From contig CM042089.1 in NCBI GenBank assembly GCA_023512835.1, forward strand, positions 51,235,004-51,299,003: a stretch of 64,000 nucleotides of DNA, written 5' to 3'. The notes below the pieces were generated by a model. That model made no database searches. It had not been told where the DNA came from and was given only the letters and a program-made list of their open reading frames with translations. This document shows, piece after piece, positions 33,416 through 44,438 of this stretch. Each line of letters starts with the position of its first letter. The stretch's first letter is position 1. A program made the position numbers and the translations under genes. Origin of the DNA: Taxillus chinensis. Taxonomy: Eukaryota; Streptophyta; Magnoliopsida; Santalales; Loranthaceae.

Positions 33416-34828
33416 TGTTGGATCAAGCCCAGAATTTGGATCATGCTGATAAAGCCCTATGTAATTTGATTTGAGATCTTTTGTGTTTCTTTGATCATTG
33501 CTGAAGATATGTTATTAATCCGGAGATACACTCGTGAGAGCAAAGCTAAGGACAGGATACATAATCCTGATCCGGACAAGAGTAAGTGTCGTCAAACACT
33601 TGGTAAATGACCAAGTCACCAATACATACGGAATAAGGAACATTCGTGCGGACTAAGAACTTAAAAGCTATGGATTACGGAATCTGCTCTTAATATCTCA
33701 AACGGACTAAGTCAAACTAATGCGGAGTAAGAATCTTGGTCTACAAGGTCGCACGAAGTAAAAGAGTTGATACGGAGCTAACAAGTTAAGTCTTCCACTC
33801 AAGTGAATTAAAGTAAAGAAGACACGGAGTAAGGCATCCGAGTCTTCCATACATACGGAGTAAGGAAGTACTGATGCGGAATAAGGACCCGAGTCTTTAT
33901 TCGCACGGAGTAAGGAAGTCAGATGCGGAGTAAGGAATCCGGACCACTCACTCATGCGGAGTAAGGATGTGCTAGTACGAAGTAAGCCATCCGATCCTTT
34001 AGACTCGCACGGAGTAAGGAACTTACATACGGAGTAAGGAACTTACATGTGGAGTAAGGAAGTGCTGATACGGAATAAGCACTCCGACCTTCTCATTCAC
34101 ACGAAGTAAGGAAGCGCTGACACGGACTAAGGATTCCAGTACCAAATAGATACGGAGTAAGCAACCACTGACACGGAGTAAGGTTCCGAGCTTTATTAGC
34201 AACGGAGTAACGAAAATTACACCGGACCAAGAAGATGCTACTTCAACTTACCGCATTTAAAGTTATCAACTCGTGGTGTCCCGAGTAAGACAAACTCGTT
34301 GAGAACCTGAAGAATCTTACACGTGGATCACCCGGATATGTGGACACAACTTTAATTATACTTGGGAACTCACAAAGGCACTTATACTCTTCAAACCTAA
34401 GATCTTGATCTCCACAAACCACAGCAGTCAAGGCAAAGAGATTACCGAGGAATAGTTAGTGTTGAACGCATTCCGGAACTACAAGTTCCAAGGTTGTCTC
34501 TTAGGAATGTTTCTATAAATATTCATATTTGTACATTTAAGAGTAGAGTGAGCGAGCCTGAATCAATCCTGTGTATGCACAAGAGTTCAAAGACATAATA
34601 TAGGCTAGTGTGTGAATCCTTTTGTAAACAGAGTACAAGAGAGTCTTGCTTCTATTTTGTTGTATTTATCTTTTGATAATAAAACAAAATACTTCCACTA
34701 TCTGCTTATCTTCTACAGTGATTCTATCACTTAACTAGATAAGCGTTTGTGTCATAAGAGAATAGAAAGAGTTTCGATAAGAGCCAAGCCTATTCACCCC
34801 CCCCCCTCTAGGCTCCAAGGGACCATCA
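33416..34828 (+). mobile_element. Solo LTR of the Copia family
   Basis: Starts TGTTGGATCAAGCCC, ends AAGGGACCATCA, flanked by TSD CTGTT (33411-33415, 34829-34833). Homologous to the LTRs at 27005 and 45496, including the GGAGTAAG-rich U3. The matching place in family A copy 1 (near 11525) lacks it and reads straight through, an empty-site control. Confidence 0.95.
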
Positions 34829-34833
34829 CTGTT

Positions 34834-37800
34834 TATTGGTGGTATCATATCCCTTTAATGATAGTGATCGGTTGAGTCTTGTGCTGGATTAGGTGAGGAT
34901 GGGTGAACCTTTGATTGCTGAGTTTCTAGCAATTTAATTAAGACCCTTATGATAGAGGGGTATTCTCGTTGGGTGGGCTCTTGAGCCACTGTTTTATGTT
35001 AGGTGAGGCTTAGAAGGTCGTTTGAGTTACCATTTTGGATGGACGTAGTTGGGGACCTACTAGAGAATAAATGAGTAAAATAAATAAAAATATATATAGG
35101 ACACCAAAAGACTAATAAATTACTAATGGTTATAAATAGTTGTTGGAAAGAGTTGGTGGTTTTAATGTGGTCTAAAGTGTTAATCGTATCTTTGTGTGGT
35201 AGTCAATTTTGGGCGCCCGTGTGTGAGGAAAGTAATAAATGTTACTGTGTTGCCCCTAATACTCTGGCGTAGATGAGATTACTTTTGGCCTAGCTAGCCT
35301 AGAAAGCTGGAGGCATGAGTTAGTGGCTTGTAGGTAGTGTGTGACCCCGTTGTGGCAACCTTGAGTAATAGAAAAGTGTTTTCATGTGAGTAGAGGTTTC
35401 TGTAGATGTGCTACCTAGGAAGGATGTTCTTTTGGTAACCTTTCCAAGTGTCAAGGTTGAGGGAGGAAATTGCCACTAGTATAACCCACTCCTTGAGTCA
35501 TTGAGATCTAAATTGATTGACGAGAGTGGTATGTGGTTTTGAGGTTCTTATGGGGGTCCTGTGGAGATGGTTGCAAATTCTTGGGGGGCCAAACATTGAC
35601 CACGTGTCATGTTGGTGGTGTGTGCAAGACCTTGGGTAATGTTCATAGGATATGTGGTGAAATGGGTTTGCATATGTATACAAATGTGATGAGTTATGGA
35701 ACTAGGTTATGAGTGAGTTTATAGGATCGTGCCCAGTGAATCCAATCAGTGCAAGTAGGTAAGCGAGTGAGATTGGGCAGGCCTTGTTTGGGTTTTTCCT
35801 CATAATTGGGAGACATCTTCCGAGGGGTTGAGGATGTGCTCCTGGTGGTAGGACCATTCCGTTAATCTATGTCCTGTGAGTAATAGGCTTAAAAGAGGCG
35901 AGGAGGTGGGGGCTAGTATGTCCTCTCTTACATGGGTTCTACACAGTAGTTTATTTCATGTGTTGTGGTTGCTTTGTTTTGTTGTGTGTGTTGCATATGT
36001 GCTAAAAGGGTATAGCAAAGTTCTTATGTGTGGTTCTCGTGGCATACATATGCAAAGGAGTAGGAGGTGATGCATGCGCATGTTATGTGCGGTGTGGGAT
36101 GAAGAGGGGCATTATGTGTAATGTTGATGTTATTCCTTGTCACATGTGATGGCATGCTAAGTTAAAGTGTGAAAGTATTGATGAGTCGTGATTCACAGAA
36201 TGGAGTCAGATGTGAGTTTTTGCTTGTAAGGGGTATTAGTGCTACTCCTTCGGGGGAGATTTGTGTCCCGCGGCTATTATGAGGTCTTCATGCTACATAT
36301 GTTCTTCTTGAAAGTCTTTCGTGTGTGTTTTTATGCGGTAAGTGAGATGGTCCACGCCATCAAGGTGTGGGTGTGTTTGGGAGCTACGTGAATGTCCCGA
36401 ATCAGGAGTTTGCATGTCTTGTTTCCTGTGCCTACCCGGAGGAATTGCAGTGACCATATTAAGCTGCAGTTAGAGCCTGAGTATTTCTTGGTCCATTTGA
36501 GTGTTTTGTTGGTGTGTTGAGATAGAACGTAATAGTTGATATAGCAGAGTTGGTGGGCCATGAGGTGGAGTATGTCTTGGAGGCAAGGGATTTTCTTGTG
36601 ACCTGTGAGTGGTGACACAGAGGATTCCATTGTGGTCATGTTGCAGATAGGAGCGTTTTCAGTGTGGGGAGAACTATGTTGTTCATAACTACTCGGCGTC
36701 AAAGGATTCCTATCGCGTGGCGCGTCTGCTGACTTGGTAAGGCATTATCTCTTGGGCTGTACAGTAAGCCTCAGTTGTGAAGGCTGTGTGGGACCTTGGT
36801 GGATCTCTATTTGACCGTGATCAAGGAGGTCGATTCTCAAAGTCGGTGACTAGTGGTATCCCGATAGTGGGTTTTGATCTTACCATGGTTGTGTGTGTGG
36901 TGCTGCATTTACTATTTTGAGTTCATCCTTGGACTCCGTTGGGCACCTAGTTGGCTGCGACCGAATGGTTGAGGGCACACTCCATTCTCGTGTTGTTGTG
37001 TCCGGGCTTGTACTTCGTTTTGCGTCACCATTGGCGTTGGTTGGGTTTCAATGTTCCGTGTTTGAGCGAGGTGGTTTTCACAGTGATGATGGTGTTGCTG
37101 AGGTGAGCTCCCTGTGTGGGAATGTGATTATGGTTTGCATAATGCTTTTCTCTTGTTTGTTTGTGTTTCCTTGTGACCTTTTTCTATTTGCTGTCAGGGT
37201 AAGGTCTACATATGGAGTGTGGCTGCGTTGTAAATTGTAAGTGTCCGTTGACATCCAATCTCAATGGTGTCATTGTTGGGTATTTTACATTGTGAAGTGT
37301 TGGTCCTATTGTGACACGAGTAGGCGTTTAACGCCGAGTACCCTGCTATGTCGATACAGTGACTTCTCGTTCAATCATATGAATTCTCATGAATGGCTGC
37401 TTCACGCGTAGGCTTATGTGCTTTGGGAGGTTTCTTGACCTCACGGTTATCAGACTTGCTCACGTCCGCTGTTGTCAGTGTACTCTTTGGCCATGCTCTA
37501 GTTCTTGTCTGACTCATAAGTGTTACGTTTGTGTTGACTCAATGGAGGTACTCATTTGGCAATTTCTAACAACGTTTATGGTAATAACTACATTGTGTTG
37601 CTTTGATCTTCTCGTGATGTTTGCTACTTGCTTTCTCTTTTCGGGGACGAAAAGTCCAAAAGGTGGGAAGGTTGTGAGGAAACTCCTTGCGGATGAGTTG
37701 GTATGGTGTTGGCGAATGGGCAGAGGAACGTTAAACGTGTAGTAGTGTTTTGTTTGTGAGTTATTCTTTGTAGTGGTGTTTATGCTATGAGTTGGCATGT

Positions 37801-38083
37801 GACCTATGTGATTTGTTAAATGTGTTGGGGATGGGGGTATATGTCTTACACCGTCGTGACATGTGACTACTTGTGAAATATGTGTTAGGTAAGGAGGAGA
37901 CATGGGAACGTGAATCCATCATGCGTGAGCAACACCCAGAGTTGTTCGAGAACGAACACTCTTTAGGGTGGAGGGGTGGCTGTTGGCTGGTGTATTTGTA
38001 TTTCCTTTCGACTTTTAACTTTTATTTATATTGAATGTGTTAATGAAATGTGCTTGTGATGGGTATTTGTGAAATGCGCTTTT
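34834..38083 (+). other. Non-coding internal region of family A copy 2
   Basis: 3.2 kb with no recognisable protein, but alignable by eye over most of its length with 11530-13244 and 19340-21080 of copy 1. Near the 3' end it has repeated degenerate CGGGGACGAAAAG / CGAGAACGAAC words (37648, 37946), similar to the polypurine approach of the family. The ORFs listed by translation (for example 36331-36702, 36893-37240) are not conserved as proteins between copies as far as I can tell. Confidence 0.6.
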
Positions 38084-38212
38084 AGGCTGTTTTGTTAGGT
38101 TTTGGAAATTAGTTTTGACCAAGTAGATGGCCTCAAATCAATTGGCGTGCAGAACTAAAGTTTCTCAGAATGATGTCCTCTACCTTCCACAGAAGTTTCA
38201 GAGCCAAAGGCC

Positions 38213-38243
38213 TTGAATGCCAATTGGACCAATTGGCGTGCAA
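38213..38243. repeat. CGCCAATT-type hairpin in LTR U3
   Basis: Arms TTGAATGCCAATT / AATTGGCGTGCAA, 5-nt loop; two mismatches or G-T pairs. Homologous to 30330-30360. Confidence 0.75.
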
Positions 38244-38472
38244 GCATATTACTGCATACCAGCCTTCTACATGATGCAAGGAAGCTTGGGGTAGAATTTC
38301 AGGGTATTTGGACCTGCACGCCAATTGGGGATATGGCGTGCATTATGGCGTGCAGTCATATTTTTGTACCGTCACCTTGGTTTTGTTATTCTAATCATCT
38401 TTCTCCAAAGTACCATGTTGGAATTGTGAATATTTTGGCATGTATGGATGCGGGAAGGTTGGCACTTGTTCC

Positions 38473-38549
38473 ATTAAAACTACGTCATTTTGATGCTGGG
38501 TTTCACTTAATCAAAACTACGTCGTTTTGATAGTGGGAGGTCTATATAA
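38473..38549 (+). promoter_or_regulatory. LTR promoter: two ACGT dyads and TATA box
   Basis: Dyads at 38473-38494 and 38510-38531; CTATATAA at 38542-38549. Confidence 0.7.
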
Positions 38550-39060
38550 GGATGAGGAGCCCTCTTGTTTTAGGCTTAGGGTTCTCTTCTTCAGCCACCG
38601 CAGCCGTTGCAGGGAGAGAGAGATGAGAGTTCTGGCCATTTCTGCTGTGGTGTTCCTCGAGGGCGGACGACGTTCAGCGTGGGAGCAGGATCGTTGCTGT
38701 GGTGATACATTTTCTTACAGGTAGGGGCTCTGTCTTTCCTGGTCTGTTCCGGGGTTAGGCCCTGTGTGGATGTTTTGTAAAGTTTCTATTGTTAATGCTA
38801 TAATATTTATATGTAAATTCATATAGGTGTGATATCCTCTATAAATGTTGGCCTTTAATGGCATTTTGGTGTGATTCTGATGTTGGGTGGGCAGTACATG
38901 TTAAGTGTTCGATAAAATGCCTGTGTGAATATGTCTGTGTGAATATGCTCAGTATGTGTTTGATAATATGCCAGTAAGGCTAGAATTGTGAGTTGGTAAA
39001 GGTGTGCATGCCAAGTATTTGTTTTTATACCTGAGTGGCTGGGTTGGTACATTTGTGAAT

Positions 39061-39219
39061 GTACACTTCATCCGAGATCATGTTCTCAAAAAGCATATAT
39101 CACTTGAGCATGTTGCTACGGATGATCAACTCGCAGATATACTCACCAAGCCCCTACCAGATGTAAGATTTTCTTAACTACTCCTCAAATTGGGTATGCT
39201 TGACCTGTCTGCATAGTTT
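39061..39219 (+). pseudogene. Copia pol, last codons (RNase H C-terminus)
   Basis: The frame reads HFIRDHVLKKHISLEHV, then ATDDQLADILTKPLPD, the hallmark end of Ty1/Copia RNase H, and runs on to GMLDLSA and a TAG stop at 39217-39219, with one premature TAA. It abuts the truncated family A LTR at 39060; everything upstream of this in pol is gone. It sets the plus orientation of the Copia element and the end of pol. Confidence 0.93.
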
Positions 39220-40753
39220 CTAATTTATCATTCCAATTGTATGACACTCAGAACATGCATTTTGTTTTGAGGTAAAGGTTAGATACTTACTATATTTCAT
39301 GCGGATCCCCTTTACTCGTGTCGTGCATTATGTTTCTGATCATTTTCTCATATTTTCAATTTGGGAGGATGCTTGTGTTCCTTGACTGAAATTGTTAAGC
39401 TGACATAATTAACACTATATGAGTATACTCTTCCTCGGAATTTATGATTCATATTTTCATGTATCACCACGTGTCCAATGCTGTCTCATATTGATTACAC
39501 TATTAACATGTCTAGTTAAAGAAATGAAATGGGTTAGCTCAGAATGTTGGTAGATGAAATCACAGTGGAAGTCTGTTCAGCTTCTGAAGTGAAGTTCCGA
39601 AAGGATAGACAGCATACTTCTCAAAATCTAAATAATTTAGCTGGAAATGTCATCGAGAGGATTGCAAGATCTAAGCAGGAGAAAATGCTTATTGATTACT
39701 CAAGTAATACCTCCCTTAGATGTCTCGTGACCTCTTTCCCGACTGTCTATCTGAGGGGGAGTTCATCACTGAGAGGATTGCACGATCTACGGGGGAGCAA
39801 AAGCTTTATTTATTATTTCTATAATAACTCCCAATATGTCTCGGGTGCTCCTCCCTCTTACTTCTCACTTTCGGATCTGACTAGACATATATTGTTGAAT
39901 CAGCTTTGTGGCATGTTTGGATGTTTTTATTTCTTCAACTGTACATCTTAATCGGATAATCAATTAATAGCATCTGGCATGTGTTCTTTCTTCCATTTTC
40001 ACTCATGAATCTTATTTAGAGTAACTCATATATAGTTCATTTATCTTGGCTCCAATGTTCAGCATGACAGTTTCACTATGTTGACCAGTGAGAACTTATG
40101 TGTTTCTAATCAGACACATGCTTATTTTTCAGTACCGTTGATTTTGTCTTTCGTTTGTATGTATCTAACGTTCATCTTCAATGCATAAGTTCTGCCTCTT
40201 TCATTAGTTCGGATTATGCTACCATTTCATATTTGTTTACATCCGTAATAATCCCAACTTGTCAAAGCTCTATGTTCTTTTTAGTTTATCTGCATGCAGC
40301 TACAGGTTCTGATTCACTTTGCATTTTCACTGACATATCTTGCTTGAAGTCTCGGCTTTGAAGTGTTGTGGTACTTCATCTTTCTTCGACTTTAAGACAG
40401 CAAAGGAATCACTCTCACTCTTACACACTCTGTTGCTCATTCGGATATACTTCTACGGATTACTTTTTAATCCAGATGATTGTCGGTTCATTTCCTCCGG
40501 ACTCTTGAAATACTCAAGTCTTATCGCGTGTTTTTTAGGAGGAATAATGATGGGCTATTTTAATTGCAAGTCTTGAGACAAGCAATTTCCAGAAGAAGGC
40601 CTACAGTTATTATGAATACTTGACTCTATGGCCTCCATGTCATTTTTATATTCAGAGGCGCTCATGTCTCAAGATAAATGACATCAGCTTGTCAGGAGGA
40701 TCACTATTCATCTCGCTTAATCCCAAGATCTGTTGGCAACCACGGACTCAGTC
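39220..40753 (+). other. Spacer between Copia pol end and extra coding region
   Basis: 1.5 kb without a recognised protein. At 39355 an AATTTGGGAGGATG sequence resembles a SIRE polypurine tract, far from the actual 3' LTR. An open frame at 39544-39951 (135 codons) has no motif I recognise; it contains two diverged copies of a GAGAGGATTGCA-containing segment about 120 bp apart. Confidence 0.45.
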
Positions 40754-40873
40754 TTATATATACTGGATTTTCACGTAACGCCAGTTTACATTTCCAAATC
40801 CCTAAAACCTCATTGCTCTTCCGATCTCTAAGACCCACCTACCTCATTCCTTACCCCTCTCCTCTAACTCCAA
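40754..40873 (+). promoter_or_regulatory. Possible internal promoter and CT-rich leader
   Basis: A TATA-like TTATATATA at 40754 is followed by about 110 bp of CT- and C-rich sequence with CCTCATTGC and TACCCCTCTCCTCT, typical of plant 5' leaders, then an ATG in good context (CAAATGGCA) at 40874. It could drive the extra coding region separately from the LTR. Inferred from sequence pattern only. Confidence 0.4.
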
Positions 40874-41414
40874 ATGGCACCGAAGCTCTCTTTTTCTGGT
40901 GTAAACCCCGGCCATCTGGTCGGTTGGCCTACAATTTCCGATCCTCCAGCTTGGTTTTTCGAACTACGCCCCCTTTTGGAAGCCTCCCACATTCTGAATC
41001 TGGTTTCCAACCCTGTCGATCTTCTCATCGACGACATCACTGAGTACTACCAGCGCATCCGCTGCACCACCGATTCTATCCTTTCCCATGTTCAGGGTGA
41101 ATCCAACGTCATCACCCCCGCCGTTCCTCCGTGCCACTCTCAACCTCCCCCCCCCCCCCCCCGGTGAACCTCAACGTCCAGACTCAGAATCAATGGCAGC
41201 TTCCATGGGCTGCACTTACAAACGGAAGGAATACAAGGTGAAGTCCTTCCAAGGTCGCTACTGGTGTATGGGGACCATACTAAGCCGATGTCTTCTGGCT
41301 CGCACCTCCGCTCTAGACTCTATTCTGTATGACCTTCTACTGGCCATGTACGAAGTCTTCGAAGGTCTCCTGATGGACTGCGGGACATTCCTGTTCCGAT
41401 TATTGAAGAACGGG

Positions 41415-43183
41415 TGACCTAAATAAATTTGTTTGATTGGTTTTGCAGCAAGTGCACTAGTCAAGTAATAAAATGGAGTATTTAGACTCCGGTTGTCAAA
41501 CCAATAGGGAGGTAGCCTTGCTGTTAGGCAGCAAGCACGAAGCACCAACCTTAAGCTTATGTCTGGACAATTGATTACACTTGTAATTTAAGTAGAACTA
41601 CAGAACTTGTAAATTCAGCAAAATCTAGGGAAATGATTGGCTTTAACAGAGATTTTCAACTAGTTTAAGTGATTCTAGGTTCACAATTTCATCACCCACA
41701 GCCTTGCAATATTCTGGTTTTAACACTTGCTTAAAAACATTTAATTAATTCCAAGTTTATAATAATCATCACCCATTTGGTCCATGAAAAGGGAAGTTTA
41801 AGTCTTTTAAACCATTTGGTCCATGAAAATAAAGGTGTTCAAAGGAAAATAACCAATTCAACAGATACAAACTCGGTCCATCATGTAATGTCAAATCTAG
41901 TTCACCAAATTCCACCCTAGACAAGGGCTAAGATAGTCTGACCATGCATTCATCAGACTTTGGATTAAAACATTGATGAACTAATTAAAAACCCAAAATT
42001 CCATATAACAGCAAGCAAAATTTCATAATCTAGAACATTACAAGACCTTGGGGGCTACATTGCTCCCCTAGAAATAAGTTTTACCCCATAATCATTCTCA
42101 CAATCACAATAAACCCAGAATAACACATGATTGCAGTACCAGTAGAGAGAGAGAGAGAGAGAAATAGAGATGATTAATAGCCCCAACCGTTCTCCTTCTC
42201 TGCTAGCAACCCCATGCCGTCAAACTCAAAAGCTACTTCTATCTCCAAGAACGTCTCTCTCTATCCTCTGTTTGCGTCTCAGACTCCAAGAATTGATGCG
42301 TTGCTGCCTCCAAGATTCCTCCTTTTATAGGGCTGCAGGTATTGTATAAAGTGTGCCCTAGTGCCAGCTGTTGTCGCTACCAAAACGACGTAGTTTTGGT
42401 AAGTGACCCTTATTCTTCATTCAAACCTTGAAAACACCTTAAACCAAGCAGAATTTGATCAAGCTCTAGAAGAGAAAAATCATCAACAGAACAAAACAAA
42501 CTTGACTGTGCAAAAACATTCTTGCCTGTGACAAAGGTAATTGTCATGGGCACCTCCATTTGCTCTGAAACTTTACCCAAGACTTTATCACATCAGATAA
42601 AAGCCTTTCATTGTCACGGGCACCTACAAATGGTCTGAAACATTTATAAGAGGTTGATGGCATCATTTGTAGTAACGTTTGTTCTGCACGTGATATCATA
42701 TGAAGCCTCCTACTAGGTCAAAAAAATCAAATCCCAATATCACGTGGAAAATCTTTTGTTGTCCTTTTGCTCCAAAATGTTTATGGGAGGTAGAGGGCAT
42801 CATTTGGAGCAACGTTTCCTTCTACACATGATATTGGTAAGGTCATCTTCATGGTCAAATAAATCAAAACGTGTTTGCTCAGCATTGAGTGTGTGAAGAG
42901 GCCTCTTGCAGCCTTGTCGCTTGTAGCCTTCAAAATGCCTCCTTTTGAGCTCATGAGTTGGCACAAGCTCCCTCTTTAGTAGATAGAGTAGTCTAGCTGA
43001 TGACTAGAGAAGAAATCATCCAAAAACCTACCCAAAACAGCTCAAAAACACACATATAGCACAAGTAGTGTCTTTCTAGGGGTTAGAGCAAATATATATG
43101 AAATATGGTACTAAATAGGCTCTTAACATGCTCTTAAACACCCTAAGTAGGCTATAAAATAATGGCATAAATGCACGTTATGA
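41415..43183 (-). mobile_element. Solo LTR of the Athila-like family, reverse orientation
   Basis: TSD ACGGG at 41410-41414 and 43184-43188 (the flanking match extends to GAACGGG). On the minus strand it starts TCATAACGTGCATTTATGCC (probably TG mutated to TC) and ends TTATTTAGGTCA. Shared phrases with the 5' LTR pieces at 26406-27004 and 46783-47168, for example the GGGAGCAATGTAG word and GTGAACCTAGA, identify the family. It includes a GA run (42144-42163), a TATA-like CTATAAAAGG on the minus strand (about 42323-42332) and a perfect-looking ACGT dyad (42379-42400). It interrupts the extra coding region. Confidence 0.92.
42379..42400. promoter_or_regulatory. ACGT-core dyad in an Athila-type LTR
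   Basis: Core AAAACGACGTAGTTTT flanked by ACC/GGT, about 50 bp upstream (minus sense) of the TATA-like element. The core is identical to that in family A LTRs although the two LTR families are otherwise unrelated. Confidence 0.75.
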
Positions 43184-44438
43184 ACGGGCCCATGAACCAA
43201 TCTTTTGGGGGGATCCTCATCATGGTCTTCCGACACCATCCCATTTTAATGGAACTGGCACTATCCCTTTCCCCTAGGCCTACTATCTCTGCCACCTTAC
43301 GCCTAACGGGACCATGATGGCTCACCGACCTTCTGCTGCTCTATGCCTCCGTCCCGCATCGGAACAACAGGGCAGTTCGGTTGTTGACCCAACCGACAGC
43401 CATGCCCCCGAAGTTAGCTTTGCTCACCAGTACTCTCGGATTCGGTCTGTTGCTGCCCCATCCATCTCTCGAGCCTCTCAGCACAGCGTCCGTACTGACC
43501 CATCCGAAGTTATGGGGCCCTCTCAACCAAGTCCTCATCCGGCTGACTCTCTAGCGTCTACTCCCGCTGATGTCCCCGTACTGACTCACTTGCTGTTGCT
43601 ATTGCTATTGATGCTGTCATTGCTACGGCTATGGCAACTGTTCCTCCCTCTCCTCCAGAAGCACCTTTACCTCCCTTACCTTAACCTCGTGACTACCTTG
43701 CCCATCTCTCCACCGACACCTTAACGGACCTCTGGTTCCGTTTTAGTCTCGCCTGCACTGCCTCCGTCCCTGACAACGACATCAAGGTGTTTTATGCCAA
43801 ACACACCCACTCCCCGGAGCAAATGATCGTCTGGAACCTAGACCATGGCTTCCTTACAGCAGCCGATATTCTGGATGTTCCCTTTACTGTTTCCTCTGGC
43901 CCAGCTCCTGACGCACGAGTTCATTCTCTTGCTGAGGCCTGGCCTGCCTCTCCTGCCGCTGATATCCCCATCGTTAACCTCTCTAGTCAAAGTGGCTCTG
44001 CTGCTCCGGATGCCCCTGCTGCTGCTGCTGACGCCCCTTCTACTCCTACTGACTCCTCTGCCCAACGCATGCCTACACCCATTCCTACAGGGGAGTCCAC
44101 CAAAGCCCCGAAGTTGGTGCTTGGCCGTGCCTCGTTTGGCATGGTCCACTCCGATGCTGTGCTCTCAGCTCAGCTAGACCACCACACCCAAGCCCAGAGC
44201 GCCCAAATCTCTGCCATCGCCGCCAAGGTTGATACGTTAGGCGCCCAACTCCTCTCTGCCCTGACCGACTCCTCCACTTCCATCGAGCAGAAGATGGATC
44301 TAGTCGCCTTGTCCGTTCATTCTCTGTCAACTTCTTTCACGGACTTGGCGCACACAATGGATCGTCCCCCTACTACACCCCGACGATCTGCCAAATCGGG
44401 GGAGAACATGTCTAATCCTCCTGCAGCTTCCTCCACGT

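Larger units (their letters stand above)
30120..39060 (+). mobile_element. Family A element, copy 2 (non-autonomous), nested in Copia
   Basis: A complete 5' LTR (30120-31973), primer site, gag remnant, non-coding internal region and the middle part of a 3' LTR (38084-39060). A solo Copia LTR (33416-34828) is nested in it. The polypurine tract and first bases of the 3' LTR are deleted near 38083, and the 3' LTR stops at 39060 where Copia sequence resumes, so its far end and Copia pol were lost in one or more deletions. No pol motif is visible. It corresponds closely to copy 1 at 11243-22816. Confidence 0.88.
38084..39060 (+). repeat. 3' LTR fragment of family A copy 2
   Basis: Aligns with 30187-31104 of the 5' LTR with few substitutions. 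It lacks the LTR start and the part from the minisatellite to the end. Confidence 0.9.

Noticed and set aside
36893..37240. Membrane-like 115-codon ORF in family A copy 2.
   Set aside because: The homologous stretch in copy 1 (19700-20110) does not keep the same open frame; the hydrophobicity reflects T-rich DNA.
43314..43724. Separate gene in the Ser/Pro-rich segment.
   Set aside because: Better explained as part of the frameshifted extra coding region that continues into 43787-44770.
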